Below, one piece after another: positions 1-9,273 of a stretch of 64,000 nt of DNA. The stretch spans positions 62,001 to 126,000 of the forward strand of contig FMWZ01000008.1 in assembly GCA_900103495.1 (NCBI GenBank), given 5' to 3'. The position numbers and the translations under genes are program-made. The notes under the pieces were generated by a model that worked only from the letters and a program-made list of their open reading frames with translations, made no database searches and was not told where the DNA came from. Every line of letters starts with the position of its first letter. The stretch's first letter is position 1. The stretch is from Lachnospiraceae bacterium G11. Lineage in GTDB: Bacteria > Bacillota > Clostridia > Lachnospirales > Lachnospiraceae.

Positions 1-262
1 TTCCTCCGTCCATAAAGAAGGTATAGTCTTTTGTATAAGCACCGAAACCTATATTGTGAGTCACAATGGTAAGATTTTCTCCAACCCTTACCTCATTCTG
101 CGAGGAAACATTCTGTGGCTCAAGTTTTTGATTGTCTTCAATTCTTTTATAACTTCCAAAGAGATATACGGCGTAGCCTATGACAACCAAAAGGAAAATA
201 CCGATTATCCAAAGAATAATCTTTAAAAGCTTCGGTAACTTTCTCTTATTTTCTTTGCTCAT
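1..262 (-). CDS. Endonuclease/exonuclease/phosphatase family protein, N-terminal part only
   Basis: The reading frame starts at an ATG at 260-262 and runs off the left edge, so only about 87 residues are visible. After a basic N-terminus there is one hydrophobic membrane segment (roughly residues 14-34), then a short linker and the stretch VTHNIGFGAYTKDY followed by FFMDGG. A hydrophobic anchor followed by a 'T.NIGFG' strand resembles the start of membrane-anchored endonuclease/exonuclease/phosphatase-fold proteins of Clostridia, where this strand carries the first metal-site Asn. The catalytic Glu, Asp and His residues lie outside the window, so the activity (nuclease, lipid phosphatase or other phosphodiesterase) cannot be judged. 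It lies 16 bp downstream of the Na/Pi cotransporter gene on the same strand and may be cotranscribed with it. Confidence 0.6.
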   Translation of the reverse strand, partial: MSKENKRKLPKLLKIILWIIGIFLLVVIGYAVYLFGSYKRIEDNQKLEPQNVSSQNEVRVGENLTIVTHNIGFGAYTKDYTFFMDGG

Positions 263-278
263 ATTTCTCCCTTAAATC

Positions 279-2087
279 TTATGCGTTGGCAGCCGAATCA
301 ACCTCTTCAAGGAGTCTGTAGTACTGTTTGTGAGCCTGATCGAACTCCTTGTTAAATCTGCTGTTCTGACCCGCATGCAGACCCGTTACATATGAATGTG
401 CAAGATGCTCATTCTCATTAGCTCTGGTTATGGTAGCAATACCGATGTTGGAACAGGTATCGGCAATACTTCCGATGTTTGAGAGGATGTTCATGAAGAT
501 TACACCTGCAGGTATTGAACACTTACCCTCTCTAAGCCTTGCCAGATGGTTATCATGAACTGTATCTATCATCTCATCGATAACCTCTTCCAGGGGCTCA
601 ATATGGTAGGCAGCATTTACATCCCTCTTTATAAAAGCAGGACGGGTGTATTCAAGAATCTCTTTAAGAAGTTTCTCTACAACCTCCATTTCCTTAAGGG
701 CAACTCCGGAGAAGACGATTCCATCCTTCCTCATTGATGTTGCTGCATCTGCTATATGAACGGCGTGATCGCCCAAATGTTCAAATTCGGATACCACTCT
801 GTGGTACTGGTTCAAAATCTTGATGTGCAGTTCTTCACTTACATGAGGAGAAAGCTTAACCAGATAGTTGTCTACACAGTCTGTCATGTAGTCAATATTC
901 TCTTCCTCAGCGTAAATCTCTTTGACAACTGCTTCATCATACTTCTCTACAAGTCCCAATGCCTTCTCAATGTTAACGTATGATGCCTCAAGCATTGTAA
1001 TAAGCACATTGTAGCAGCTTCTGAATGCAAGAGCAGGGGTTGAGAAGAATACAGGGTTTAATGCTGAAATCTGCTCAGCATATTTATTGGCAGCCACGGC
1101 CTCATCCTTGACTATTCTCTTACTGAGTTTCTCGAATGTTCCTGTTACCGGAAGTAGGGCAACTGCACAGATAAGGTTAAATGCCGAGTTGGTATTTGCA
1201 ATACCTCCGGAGGTTAACTCCCTGTCCCAAAGACTTCCCAAAAGGCCAATTTTATGAAGTATGAATACAACAACCACTACGGCTAGAGTCTTGCTTAAGT
1301 TATACAGAATGTTGATTATACCTACTCGTCTCGCATCAGGTTTAGCACCGATGGAACAAACAATTGCGGTTGTAACGCAATCTCCAAGGTATACACCGAC
1401 AATAATTACATATATGGTTCTGAAGGGAATTCCTCTGGCCATTGAAAAAGCCTGCAGGATACCGATTGTTGCCGATGAGCTTTGAAGAACAAAGGCCACA
1501 CCTGCGCCGGCAAGATATCCAAGCCAGGGGTTATCACCAAGGCTATAGAAAACTTTACCAAGCATGCCGTTATCGGAGAATTCCGAAACTGCCGCCGTCA
1601 TGTTTAAAAGTCCGGTAAACAAAACACCGAATCCGATGGCAATGTTACCAAGGTTATCGGACTTATTAAACTTAAAGAACATGATTAGCGAAATTCCGAT
1701 AATCAATGCAAGAGGTGCCAAAGTTACCGGCTGAAAGAATCTCAGCCAAAAGTTTCCGTCTGCATTGACATCGAGAAGTCTGATAATCTGACCCGTAACA
1801 GTGGTACCTACGTTGGCACCGATAATTATTCCCAAAGACTGTCTAAGTGAAATGATTCCGGCTGCAACCAAACCGGATGTGATAACAATGGTTGCTGTGG
1901 ACGACTGGATAATCGCTGTAACCGCTACTCCAAGGATAAAAGCCTTAAGCGGATTGTTTGTAACCTTCTCCATTACGACCTTCAGCGTTCCGGATGAGCC
2001 TTCCTTCAAATTACTGCTCATCAGCCTCATTCCGTAAAGGAAAAGAGCCAAACCTCCAAGTAGCGATATGGCGTTAAAAATGTACAT
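279..2087 (-). CDS. Na/Pi cotransporter family protein with C-terminal PhoU-like domain
   Basis: This is a predicted sodium-dependent phosphate importer of the cytoplasmic membrane (NptA/PNaS type). The first half is strongly hydrophobic and carries the two inverted-repeat signatures of the family: QSSTAT at about residue 61 and QSSSAT at about residue 205. The C-terminal third (from about residue 330) is a charged helical domain like PhoU, typical of bacterial members and thought to be regulatory. A longer open frame reaches 2156, but the ATG at 2085-2087 has an AGGAG Shine-Dalgarno 7 bases upstream and begins directly at the first membrane helix, so I chose it (602 residues). The gene follows rny after an intrinsic terminator and is probably a separate transcription unit. 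Substrate is inferred from the family; no neighbouring gene points to phosphate. Confidence 0.88.
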   Translation of the reverse strand: MYIFNAISLLGGLALFLYGMRLMSSNLKEGSSGTLKVVMEKVTNNPLKAFILGVAVTAIIQSSTATIVITSGLVAAGIISLRQSLGIIIGANVGTTVTGQIIRLLDVNADGNFWLRFFQPVTLAPLALIIGISLIMFFKFNKSDNLGNIAIGFGVLFTGLLNMTAAVSEFSDNGMLGKVFYSLGDNPWLGYLAGAGVAFVLQSSSATIGILQAFSMARGIPFRTIYVIIVGVYLGDCVTTAIVCSIGAKPDARRVGIINILYNLSKTLAVVVVVFILHKIGLLGSLWDRELTSGGIANTNSAFNLICAVALLPVTGTFEKLSKRIVKDEAVAANKYAEQISALNPVFFSTPALAFRSCYNVLITMLEASYVNIEKALGLVEKYDEAVVKEIYAEEENIDYMTDCVDNYLVKLSPHVSEELHIKILNQYHRVVSEFEHLGDHAVHIADAATSMRKDGIVFSGVALKEMEVVEKLLKEILEYTRPAFIKRDVNAAYHIEPLEEVIDEMIDTVHDNHLARLREGKCSIPAGVIFMNILSNIGSIADTCSNIGIATITRANENEHLAHSYVTGLHAGQNSRFNKEFDQAHKQYYRLLEEVDSAANA

Positions 2088-2174
2088 GATACTCTCCTGT
2101 GATATTCCTTTTATTAACTTTTCCGCCCATACCCCTACTTCCCATTTTATCAACAACCACTACAAAATTCAACG

Positions 2175-2203
2175 AAAAAAGAGGACGGAATAACCGTCCT
2201 CTT
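2175..2203 (-). terminator. Intrinsic terminator after rny
   Basis: A 10-bp perfect stem (AAGAGGACGG / CCGTCCTCTT, loop of 5) is followed on the minus strand by a run of six T. It lies 26 bp past the rny stop codon and separates rny from the Na/Pi cotransporter gene. Confidence 0.9.
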
Positions 2204-2228
2204 AAATTCCTTTCATTTCCGAAAAGAC

Positions 2229-3776
2229 TTACTTTGCGTAATCTGTTACTCTGGATTCTCTGATGACATTTACCTTGATCTGTCCGGGATATTCCATCTC
2301 GTCCTCGATCTTCTTTGAAATGTCTCTTGCCAGGATAACCATATCTGCATCAGTAACCTGTTCAGGAATTACCATTACACGAATCTCTCTACCCGCCTGA
2401 ATGGCAAAAGATTTGTCTACGCCTTTGAAATTGTTGGATATGTCTTCTAACTGTTTAAGTCTGGTTGTATAGGTCTCTAAAGTCTCACGTCTTGCACCGG
2501 GTCTAGCAGCAGAAATAGCATCTGCAGCCTGAACAATGCATGCAATCAGAGACTGGGGTTCTACATCACCGTGGTGAGCTTCAACCGCATTAACCACAAT
2601 TGCATTCTCTTTGTACTTCTTACAAAGCTCGGTACCAAGCTGTACATGTGAACCTTCCATTTCGTGGTCCACTGCTTTACCGATATCATGGAGTAAGCCT
2701 GCTCTCTTGGCAAGTCTCACATCAAGTCCCATCTCGGCAGCGAGAATACCTGATAACTGTGCAACTTCAACGCTGTGTCTTAAAACATTCTGACCATAAC
2801 TTGTTCTGAACTTCATCTTACCAAGTAATCTGATAAGTTCAGGGTGGATTCCGTGAACGCCAACCTCTAATGCGGCAGCTTCACCCTCCTCCTTAATCAT
2901 GGTCTCAACTTCTTTCTGAGCCTTCTCTACTGTTTCCTCAATTCTTGCCGGATGAATACGTCCGTCAACAATCAATTTCTCCAGTGCGATTCTTGCGACC
3001 TCTCTACGGATAGGATCAAAGCCTGACAGGATAACAGCTTCGGGAGTATCGTCTATAATAAGGTCAACACCCGTCATGGTCTCAAGAGTTCTGATGTTAC
3101 GTCCCTCTCGTCCGATGATACGGCCTTTCATCTCGTCATTGGGGAGCTGTACAACTGAGATTGTAGCTTCGGATACATGATCTGCAGCACACTTCTGAAT
3201 GGCTGTAATAACAACTTCCTTAGCTTTCTTGTCAGCTTCCTCTTTCGCTCTTGCTTCCATCTCCTTGATGAGCTTCGCGGTTTCAAGTTTTACATCATCT
3301 TCAACAATTTTAAGTAAATAATCCTTTGCCTGGTCGGAGGTTAAACCAGAGATTCGCTCCAATTCCTGCACTCTTTGTTCATTCAGCTTGGAAACTTCCT
3401 CTTTCATCTTGTTGAGGGAGTCTTCCTTCTGTGACAAACTTGCTTCTTTCTTCTCGATTGCATCGGACTTCTTGTCGATGTTTTCCTCTTTCTGCTGGAT
3501 ACGTCTCTCGGAACGCTGAATTTCAGCTCTGCGCTCTTTAATCTCTCTCTCCAATTCATTCTTGTTACGAATGTTTTCTTCCTTTGCTTCAAGGAGAGCT
3601 TCACGTTTCTTGCTTTCAGCAGTCTTGAGGGCTTCATCGATGATTTCACGAGCCTTATCCTCAGCAGAACCTATCTTAGCATCAACAACTTTCTTACGGT
3701 AGCCATTGGTGATAATCGCTGTAAGAGGAATTGCAATCACGAGGCAAATTGCCGCAGTGATAACAATAGTGGTCAT
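2229..3776 (-). CDS. rny: Ribonuclease Y
   Basis: RNase Y is the membrane-anchored endoribonuclease that starts bulk mRNA decay in many Firmicutes. The 515-residue protein has the full family layout. An N-terminal transmembrane helix (residues about 1-22) is followed by a long charged coiled coil (about 30-190), a KH RNA-binding domain containing [11 protein letters not shown] (about residue 216) and an HD domain with LLHDIGK and the upstream H of LRHSVEVA. Length matches the usual 510-520. The start has a strong AAGGAGG site. It has its own promoter (3891-3919) and a terminator after it, so it is monocistronic, placed just after recA-recX. Confidence 0.96.
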   Translation of the reverse strand: MTTIVITAAICLVIAIPLTAIITNGYRKKVVDAKIGSAEDKAREIIDEALKTAESKKREALLEAKEENIRNKNELEREIKERRAEIQRSERRIQQKEENIDKKSDAIEKKEASLSQKEDSLNKMKEEVSKLNEQRVQELERISGLTSDQAKDYLLKIVEDDVKLETAKLIKEMEARAKEEADKKAKEVVITAIQKCAADHVSEATISVVQLPNDEMKGRIIGREGRNIRTLETMTGVDLIIDDTPEAVILSGFDPIRREVARIALEKLIVDGRIHPARIEETVEKAQKEVETMIKEEGEAAALEVGVHGIHPELIRLLGKMKFRTSYGQNVLRHSVEVAQLSGILAAEMGLDVRLAKRAGLLHDIGKAVDHEMEGSHVQLGTELCKKYKENAIVVNAVEAHHGDVEPQSLIACIVQAADAISAARPGARRETLETYTTRLKQLEDISNNFKGVDKSFAIQAGREIRVMVIPEQVTDADMVILARDISKKIEDEMEYPGQIKVNVIRESRVTDYAK

Positions 3777-3890
3777 CTTTCAGGAGCACCTCCTTATTGA
3801 ATTTTCATTGTACATGCGGTGCGAAAACCGCCAAATCTATTATAGAGCGCCTACACTTTAGGCATTCTAAATGCATCTACAACATATAAA

Positions 3891-3919
3891 ATTTTATACT
3901 GTAGACTATGTTATGTCAA
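3891..3919 (-). promoter_or_regulatory. rny promoter
   Basis: On the minus strand TTGACA (3914-3919) is followed by a 17-base spacer and TAAAAT (3891-3896), a near-consensus vegetative (sigma-A) promoter. It leaves an untranslated leader of about 105 bases before the rny start; the leader contains weak dyads but no recognised riboswitch. Confidence 0.75.
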
Positions 3920-3939
3920 GTAGGTGCCACCTTCTTTTT

Positions 3940-4560
3940 CTAAAAGTCAGAATTTCTGATGCAATTTGAAATGGAATCGTATGAATACCCCTTACGCATC
4001 AAAGAAGCTATCATTTTCTGCCTTTCTGTATAGTCGGCTTCATCAGGATCAAATCGCTTTTTGGCAAGAATTCGTCTGATTTGTGTCTCCTCATCTATTC
4101 CGGAGTCATTGCTTTCTTCAAAAGACATGTAGGCCTTTTCTATATCTCTGCCGGACACGTCCTTCCCTCTTAAATCATTCTTCATCCTTGTAAGGCTTCT
4201 TGAATCCTTATAAGTTTCAAAGAATTCAAGGCAATATTTGACATCATCGATATATCCGAAGCCCTTAAGGTACTCAATGGCCTCGTCAATAACAGCCTCG
4301 GGATATTCCCCGGCGTCATATTTATCTCTAAGCTGCTTCTCTGTGTAGGGTTTCTTGGTAAGAAGAGCAAGGCCTCTAAGCTTGGCTCTCTTTGGAAGAA
4401 GTTTGGTTGTTATGGCCTCATAAGAGGCCATAGAAATTTCAGAATTTAAAGAAATACTGTATTCCTTAAATTCGCCTTTGTATAATACAAAGGCGAATTC
4501 ATAGTCAATATATATGCGGCTTCTTTTCTTGTCCAATGGAACAATATCCGTAACAATCAT
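3940..4560 (-). CDS. recX: Recombination regulator RecX
   Basis: RecX binds RecA filaments and limits their growth and strand-exchange activity. The 206-residue protein has the usual three-helix repeats rich in Leu, Arg and Lys. Examples are LTKKPYTEKQLRDK near residue 66, the YLKGFGYIDD stretch near 96, and a C-terminal LMRKGYSYDSI repeat, the typical RecX ending. It starts 18 bp after the recA stop codon on the same strand, so it is very likely cotranscribed with recA and SOS-induced with it. Identification rests on both sequence pattern and position. The N-terminal 55 residues form the extra beta-rich segment seen in Firmicutes RecX. Confidence 0.9.
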   Translation of the reverse strand: MIVTDIVPLDKKRSRIYIDYEFAFVLYKGEFKEYSISLNSEISMASYEAITTKLLPKRAKLRGLALLTKKPYTEKQLRDKYDAGEYPEAVIDEAIEYLKGFGYIDDVKYCLEFFETYKDSRSLTRMKNDLRGKDVSGRDIEKAYMSFEESNDSGIDEETQIRRILAKKRFDPDEADYTERQKMIASLMRKGYSYDSISNCIRNSDF

Positions 4561-4578
4561 TTCATTACCCGCCGAAAA

Positions 4579-5595
4579 TTATTTGTCGGCTTCTGTATCA
4601 GTCTGAAGTCCGTAGTGCTCTCTTACTTTATTCTCTATCTCGGTAAGAACTGCAGGATTATTCTCAAGGTAAATCTTGGCATTCTCTCTTCCCTGACCAA
4701 TCTTCTCACCGTTATATGCGTACCATGCGCCGGACTTGTTTACAATATCGATATCTGCTGCAAGATCAAGAATATCGCCTGATGCGGAAATTCCCTTTCC
4801 GAACATGATATCAAATTCTGCTTCCTTGAAAGGAGGAGCGATTTTATTCTTAACGACCTTGACTCTGGTTCTGTTTCCGATTACCTCGCCGCCCTGCTTT
4901 AAGGATTCAATTCTTCTTACGTCCATACGAACCGATGAATAGAACTTAAGTGCACGGCCACCTGTTGTAGTCTCGGGATTACCAAACATTACACCGACCT
5001 TCTCACGAAGCTGGTTAATGAATACAACTGCGCAGTTGGACTTACTGATAACACCGGTAAGCTTTCTTAAAGCCTGGGACATAAGTCTTGCCTGAAGGCC
5101 TACGTGGGAATCACCCATCTCACCGTCAATCTCAGCCTTGGGTACAAGGGCTGCAACAGAGTCAACAACCACAATATCGATGGCGCCTGAACGAACCATT
5201 GTCTCAGCTATCTCAAGAGCCTGCTCACCGTTATCGGGCTGTGAAATATAAAGGTTGTCAATATCTACGCCAATGTTCTTGGCATATACGGGGTCAAGGG
5301 CGTGCTCCGCATCGATGAAGCCTGCGATTCCGCCTCTCTTCTGAACCTCCGCAATCATGTGCAAAGTTACTGTGGTCTTACCACTGGATTCGGGACCATA
5401 TATCTCAACAATTCGTCCCTTGGGAATACCGCCAAGACCAAGTGCAATGTCCAAACTAAGGGAACCTGTGGGGATGGTCTCCACATTCATCTGAGCGGAA
5501 GGGTCACCAAGTTTCATAACCGCGCCCTTACCATACTGTTTCTCAATCTGCAGCAACGCCGCGTCAAGTGCTTTTAACTTTTCGTCTCTTTCCAT
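4579..5595 (-). CDS. recA: Recombinase RecA
   Basis: RecA forms ATP-dependent filaments on single-stranded DNA, catalyses homologous strand exchange and triggers LexA self-cleavage. The 338-residue protein carries the Walker A motif GPESSGKTT (about residue 65), the Walker B stretch with [11 protein letters not shown], the L1/L2 loop region with [14 protein letters not shown] and ETTTGG, and an acidic C-terminal tail. Length is normal and no intein is present. The start is preceded by a GGAGAAGG site. Two LexA-type operators cover its promoter (5613-5660). It heads a recA-recX operon and lies downstream of cinA, a common arrangement in Firmicutes. Confidence 0.98.
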   Translation of the reverse strand: MERDEKLKALDAALLQIEKQYGKGAVMKLGDPSAQMNVETIPTGSLSLDIALGLGGIPKGRIVEIYGPESSGKTTVTLHMIAEVQKRGGIAGFIDAEHALDPVYAKNIGVDIDNLYISQPDNGEQALEIAETMVRSGAIDIVVVDSVAALVPKAEIDGEMGDSHVGLQARLMSQALRKLTGVISKSNCAVVFINQLREKVGVMFGNPETTTGGRALKFYSSVRMDVRRIESLKQGGEVIGNRTRVKVVKNKIAPPFKEAEFDIMFGKGISASGDILDLAADIDIVNKSGAWYAYNGEKIGQGRENAKIYLENNPAVLTEIENKVREHYGLQTDTEADK

Positions 5596-5612
5596 TACCT
5601 TCTCCTTTGTCC

Positions 5613-5660
5613 GAACATTAGTTCTAAGTTAAGAATAAACAAATGTTCGGCTTCTGTCAA
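5613..5660 (-). promoter_or_regulatory. recA promoter with two tandem LexA boxes
   Basis: The promoter reads TTGACA (5655-5660), a 17-base spacer, then TATTCT (5632-5637) on the minus strand. One LexA-type box, GAAC-TAAT-GTTC (5613-5624), covers the transcription start region. A second, GAAC-ATTT-GTTT (5637-5648, one mismatch to the Firmicutes GAACnnnnGTTC consensus), lies between -35 and -10. The box centres are 24 bp apart. The layout indicates tight SOS repression of recA-recX. The rest of the 200-bp gap up to cinA is AT-rich with no clear terminator. Confidence 0.85.
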
Positions 5661-5796
5661 TAGTTTTTTTGTAATTTGTAACCCTTCGGGAAATTTTTGG
5701 CGAAAAGCCTAAGAAATCAATGCTTCGAAAATGGATATTTTTATCTTACATCGACTCCTTCAGTTTTACAAATTAAATTTTTATAAACTTTTTGTT

Positions 5797-7080
5797 CTAG
5801 AAAGATATGGGGCTTCCCTTATCGGAAAAGGTAACCTTGCTGTAATATTCAAGAACGCTCTTTCTCAAAACCGTAAGGGCAGCTGAAGTAGCCTGCTCTC
5901 TTATTCTTTGTCTGTTTCCCGAAAAAATATATTTATACGCTTTGGATTCACCTTTAATGCAGCATCCGATAAATACGGTTCCGACAGGGATTTCATCAGT
6001 TCCGCCTCCGGGTCCTGCCAGTCCTGTTACACTTATGGCAACATCTGCCTTGGATTCGGCTGCGGCTCCCTTTGCCATTTCATTGGCAACCTGTTCACTT
6101 ACGGCCGTGTATTTCTCAAGGGTGGCTTTTTTGACTCCCACGAGCTTTCTCTTGGCCTTGTTTGAGTATGTGACAAATCCATATTTGAATACGTCGGATG
6201 CCCCGGGAACATTGATGATTCTCGAAGAAACCATTCCTCCTGTACAGGACTCAACCGTGGAAATCGTAAGATTGTTGGCTGTAAGAAGTTCAACAACATC
6301 CTGCTCTAAAGTAACATCCTCCCTGGTGGTGTAAATGGTGGCACCAAGGCGGTTCTTAATCTCTTTAACTACAGGTTTTACAAGCTTTTTGGCCTCCTCT
6401 TCATCGGCGGCCTTGGCTGTAACCCTAAGGTGAACCTCTCCGGGCTTTGCATATGTGGCAATGGTAGGATTAGTCTGCTTCGAAATAATATCAGAAAGAA
6501 TTGAAGCCACCTTGCTCTCCCCGATTCCGCAGATCTTAATGGTCTTGGAATAGAGGCAGTCAGGTACGACTTCCTTAAGATACGGGATAACCTGGTCCTC
6601 AAACATGGGTTTCATCTCCGAGGGAGGACCCGGCAAAAGAATCAAATGAACATTGGCATCGGAAATAATAATTCCCGGTGCCGTTCCGTTTGGATTATAC
6701 AAAACCTTAGAGCCCTCCGGAACCATAGCCTGCTTCCAGTTGCTCTCAGGAATATCTCTTCCGAGTTTGGCAAAATAGTCACTGATATCCTGCCTCTGTC
6801 TGGCGTCGCTTACAAGATTTCTGCCCATAACCTTGGCAGCCGTTTCCTTAGTAAGGTCATCTTCCGTAGGTCCAAGTCCGCCGGAAAGGATAACCACGTC
6901 AGATCTTCCCACGGCAGTCTTAATTTCCGCCGTAAGTCTTTCTTCGTTATCTCCCACTACACTCTGGTAATAGCAAACAAGGCCAAGTTTAGCGCATTGT
7001 TCAGCAAGATAGGCCGCGTTTGTATTAACTATATTCCCCATCAGAATTTCGGTTCCCACCGAAATAATTTCAACCTTCAT
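5797..7080 (-). CDS. cinA: CinA family nicotinamide mononucleotide deamidase-related protein
   Basis: CinA has two domains. The N-terminal MoaB/MogA-like domain (about residues 1-170) contains ILMGNIVNTNAAYLA and the LSGGLGPTEDD loop; in characterised homologues it has ADP-ribose pyrophosphatase activity. The C-terminal PncC-type domain (about 255-415) contains VESCTGGMVSSRI and the SVTGLAGPGGGT loop and deamidates NMN in pyridine nucleotide salvage. Length (427) is close to the usual 410-425. It starts one base after the pgsA stop codon, so it belongs to the upstream operon, and it precedes recA as in many Firmicutes. The name reflects the historic 'competence/damage-inducible' label; no competence genes are present here. 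Confidence 0.93.
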   Translation of the reverse strand: MKVEIISVGTEILMGNIVNTNAAYLAEQCAKLGLVCYYQSVVGDNEERLTAEIKTAVGRSDVVILSGGLGPTEDDLTKETAAKVMGRNLVSDARQRQDISDYFAKLGRDIPESNWKQAMVPEGSKVLYNPNGTAPGIIISDANVHLILLPGPPSEMKPMFEDQVIPYLKEVVPDCLYSKTIKICGIGESKVASILSDIISKQTNPTIATYAKPGEVHLRVTAKAADEEEAKKLVKPVVKEIKNRLGATIYTTREDVTLEQDVVELLTANNLTISTVESCTGGMVSSRIINVPGASDVFKYGFVTYSNKAKRKLVGVKKATLEKYTAVSEQVANEMAKGAAAESKADVAISVTGLAGPGGGTDEIPVGTVFIGCCIKGESKAYKYIFSGNRQRIREQATSAALTVLRKSVLEYYSKVTFSDKGSPISF

Positions 7081-7081
7081 C

Positions 7082-7642
7082 TTAGTCTTCCTTCATTACA
7101 TCCCAGTTTTTGATCAGATAATCCAGCAAGCTGATAATTGTAAGTGCCAAAGCCACATACATAACAATGGTTGTAAGAATCTGAAGAGCAGATATGTTGG
7201 CAAGCATAAGGCAAACCATAATCATATGAGAAACTGTCTTTGATTTTCCCCACATGCTGGCTGCCAGAACTCTTCCTCTGTCAGAAGCAACAAGTCTGAA
7301 TCCGCTAATAATGAACTCTCTTGCAATAATAATAACCACTACCCATGAAGGAATTCTTCCAAGTTCAATAAGGCAGATCATAGCTGAGCAAACAAGAAGC
7401 TTGTCTGCTATGGGATCCATGAATTTGCCGAAGTTTGTAATGAGATTGTGCTTTCTGGCAATCTTTCCGTCCGCCAGGTCTGTAAGGCTTGCAATAATGA
7501 AAATACCAAGGCTTATAAAGTCTGCATTCTCAGTTATAAAGCCCCAGTCATAGCCTGCATGTGCACACAAAAGAATCACTACAAAGGGAACAATAAGAAT
7601 AACCCTCGCAATAGTAAGTTTGTTAGGTAAATTCCATTTCAT
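7082..7642 (-). CDS. pgsA: CDP-diacylglycerol-glycerol-3-phosphate 3-phosphatidyltransferase
   Basis: PgsA makes phosphatidylglycerophosphate, the committed step to phosphatidylglycerol and cardiolipin, in the cytoplasmic membrane. The 186-residue protein has several membrane helices. It also has the CDP-alcohol phosphotransferase signature DG-x2-AR-x8-G-x3-D-x3-D, visible from DLADGKIAR to FMDPIADK (about residues 55-82). Length and the N-terminal MKWNLPNKLTIAR are typical of PgsA. It lies 12 bp after rimO and one base before cinA, in an operon order (rimO-pgsA-cinA-recA) seen widely in Clostridia. Confidence 0.95.
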   Translation of the reverse strand: MKWNLPNKLTIARVILIVPFVVILLCAHAGYDWGFITENADFISLGIFIIASLTDLADGKIARKHNLITNFGKFMDPIADKLLVCSAMICLIELGRIPSWVVVIIIAREFIISGFRLVASDRGRVLAASMWGKSKTVSHMIMVCLMLANISALQILTTIVMYVALALTIISLLDYLIKNWDVMKED

Positions 7643-7654
7643 AAAACTCTCCTC

Positions 7655-9040
7655 CTATACATTAACCGGTTCGCCGATTAAATCGTATTCGTTGAAGTCG
7701 GTGATTTTCACATCGATAAAATCGCCGCTCATCAGGTTTTGGTCCGTCTTGATAAAAACGTATCCATCTACACCCGGAGCATCCATGTAGGTTCTTCCTA
7801 CATAAACATCCTCATTGGTGTCTCTTCCCTCTATAAATGTGCGATAAACCCGTCCCACTCTCTTTTCGGACAAATCATAGGAAACCGCCTGCTGCAGTTC
7901 CATAATTTCGTCTCTTCTGGAATCTTTCACCTCATCGGGTACCTGATTCTCCATAGTGGCTGCGGGAGTATTTTCCTCCGCCGAATATGAGAAAACTCCG
8001 AGTCTGTCGAACTCTATCTCATTGACGAAGCGATAAAGTTCCTCGAAATCCTCCTCCGTCTCTCCCGGGAATCCGGTAATAAGGGTGGTTCTTAAGCAAA
8101 TATCGGGGATTTCCTGTCGAAGCTTGGCCACAATTCTTTCAATGTCAGCCTTGTCCGTTCGTCTGCCCATCTTCTTTAAGATGGAATCGCTGCAGTGCTG
8201 AATTGGCAAATCAAGGTAATTGCAAACCTTTGCTTCCTCTTTGATGGTGGCAATAAGCTCATCATCAATTTCCTCAGGATAACAATACTGAATTCGAATC
8301 CACTCCAGCCCGTCTATCTTACATAACTCCTTTAGGAGTTTGGAAAGGCTCTTTTTGCCGTATAAATCCGTTCCGTAAAGGGTGGTTTCCTGGGCTACAA
8401 GGATTAATTCCTTAACCCCCTGACTAACCAGTTCCCTGGCCTCTTTAATAAGGCTTTCCATGGGTACGGATCTGTATTTTCCTCTGATTTTGGGGATTAT
8501 ACAGTAGGTACAGTTCTTGCCGCAGCCTTCCGCGATCTTAAGGTGAGCATAATGCCCTCCCGTGGACACAAGTCTCTTCTTCCCTGTGATACAGGGAGCA
8601 CTTATATCCTTGTAAAAGCAGTGGCTTCCACTCTTCTCCAAACAGTATTTGGTTGCCTTGACTATATCATCAAAAGAGGATGTCCCTACAATTGCATCTA
8701 CCTCGGGAATCTCTTTAATAATATCCTCTTTATATCTCTCGGAAAGACAGCCGCACACAACAATTCCCTTAAGCTTACCGGACTTCTTAAGCTCAGCAAC
8801 CTCAAGTATTGTGTTAATGCTCTCCTCCTTGGCATCACCGATAAAGCAGCATGTGTTGACTATAATCACATCTGCTTCCTCTTCGATATCGGTTATGCGA
8901 TATCCCGCCTCGGAAAGCATGCCAAGCATCATTTCCGAGTCCACCAGGTTCTTATCGCAGCCTAAGGATATTAACATAATTAAAGGCGACTTTGAATCCT
9001 CAAACGTCGCCTTTATCGCATTATTATTCTGCTTCATCAT
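7655..9040 (-). CDS. rimO: Ribosomal protein uS12 methylthiotransferase RimO
   Basis: RimO is a radical-SAM enzyme that methylthiolates an aspartate of ribosomal protein S12. The N-terminal UPF0004 domain begins with ISLGCDKNLVDSEMM and has further Cys residues in NTCCF and CGCLSERY, which bind the auxiliary [4Fe-4S] cluster. The radical-SAM motif CGKNCTYC (CxxxCxxC) is at about residue 173, and a TRAM domain ends the protein. The LGCDKN variant and this order distinguish RimO from MiaB. The open frame starts inside rpoZ (17-bp overlap); an alternative ATG at 8975-8977 would begin right at the conserved MLISLGC. Neither start has a strong Shine-Dalgarno site, so the start is uncertain. Confidence 0.94.
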   Translation of the reverse strand: MMKQNNNAIKATFEDSKSPLIMLISLGCDKNLVDSEMMLGMLSEAGYRITDIEEEADVIIVNTCCFIGDAKEESINTILEVAELKKSGKLKGIVVCGCLSERYKEDIIKEIPEVDAIVGTSSFDDIVKATKYCLEKSGSHCFYKDISAPCITGKKRLVSTGGHYAHLKIAEGCGKNCTYCIIPKIRGKYRSVPMESLIKEARELVSQGVKELILVAQETTLYGTDLYGKKSLSKLLKELCKIDGLEWIRIQYCYPEEIDDELIATIKEEAKVCNYLDLPIQHCSDSILKKMGRRTDKADIERIVAKLRQEIPDICLRTTLITGFPGETEEDFEELYRFVNEIEFDRLGVFSYSAEENTPAATMENQVPDEVKDSRRDEIMELQQAVSYDLSEKRVGRVYRTFIEGRDTNEDVYVGRTYMDAPGVDGYVFIKTDQNLMSGDFIDVKITDFNEYDLIGEPVNV

Positions 9041-9266
9041 CGCTAAGGATCTTAATCTTACCTTCGTTTAACTCGTCAACTGCAATTGATAAAGGCTTTG
9101 TTGTAGCAGGTCTGTCAACCAAAGGATCTGCTCCTGCAATGAGCTGTCTAGCTCTCTTTGAGGTTGCCATAACGATGGAGTAACGGCTGTTTACTACAGG
9201 TGCCTCTCCGGGTTCAACCTCGCTGTTAACTACTTTCATAAGATCTGAATATGAGGGATGTAACAT
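9024..9266 (-). CDS. rpoZ: DNA-directed RNA polymerase omega subunit
   Basis: This 80-residue protein matches the small omega subunit that stabilises the beta' subunit in RNA polymerase assembly. The conserved core NSRYSIVMATSKRARQL is at residues 27-43. It is followed by a KPLSIAVDELNEGKI stretch, both typical of Firmicutes RpoZ. Position supports the call: it follows remA and gmk, as in the widespread yicC-remA-gmk-rpoZ cluster. Its 3' end overlaps the rimO start, suggesting translational coupling. Confidence 0.93.
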   Translation of the reverse strand: MLHPSYSDLMKVVNSEVEPGEAPVVNSRYSIVMATSKRARQLIAGADPLVDRPATTKPLSIAVDELNEGKIKILSDDEAE

Positions 9267-9273
9267 ATAATTT

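Noticed and set aside
546-983. Plus-strand frames inside the Na/Pi cotransporter, and similar antisense frames throughout
   Set aside because: They mirror real minus-strand genes, lack ribosome sites and show no recognisable protein features.
3777-3939. Riboswitch in the rny leader
   Set aside because: Only weak dyads are visible and none match a known riboswitch class.
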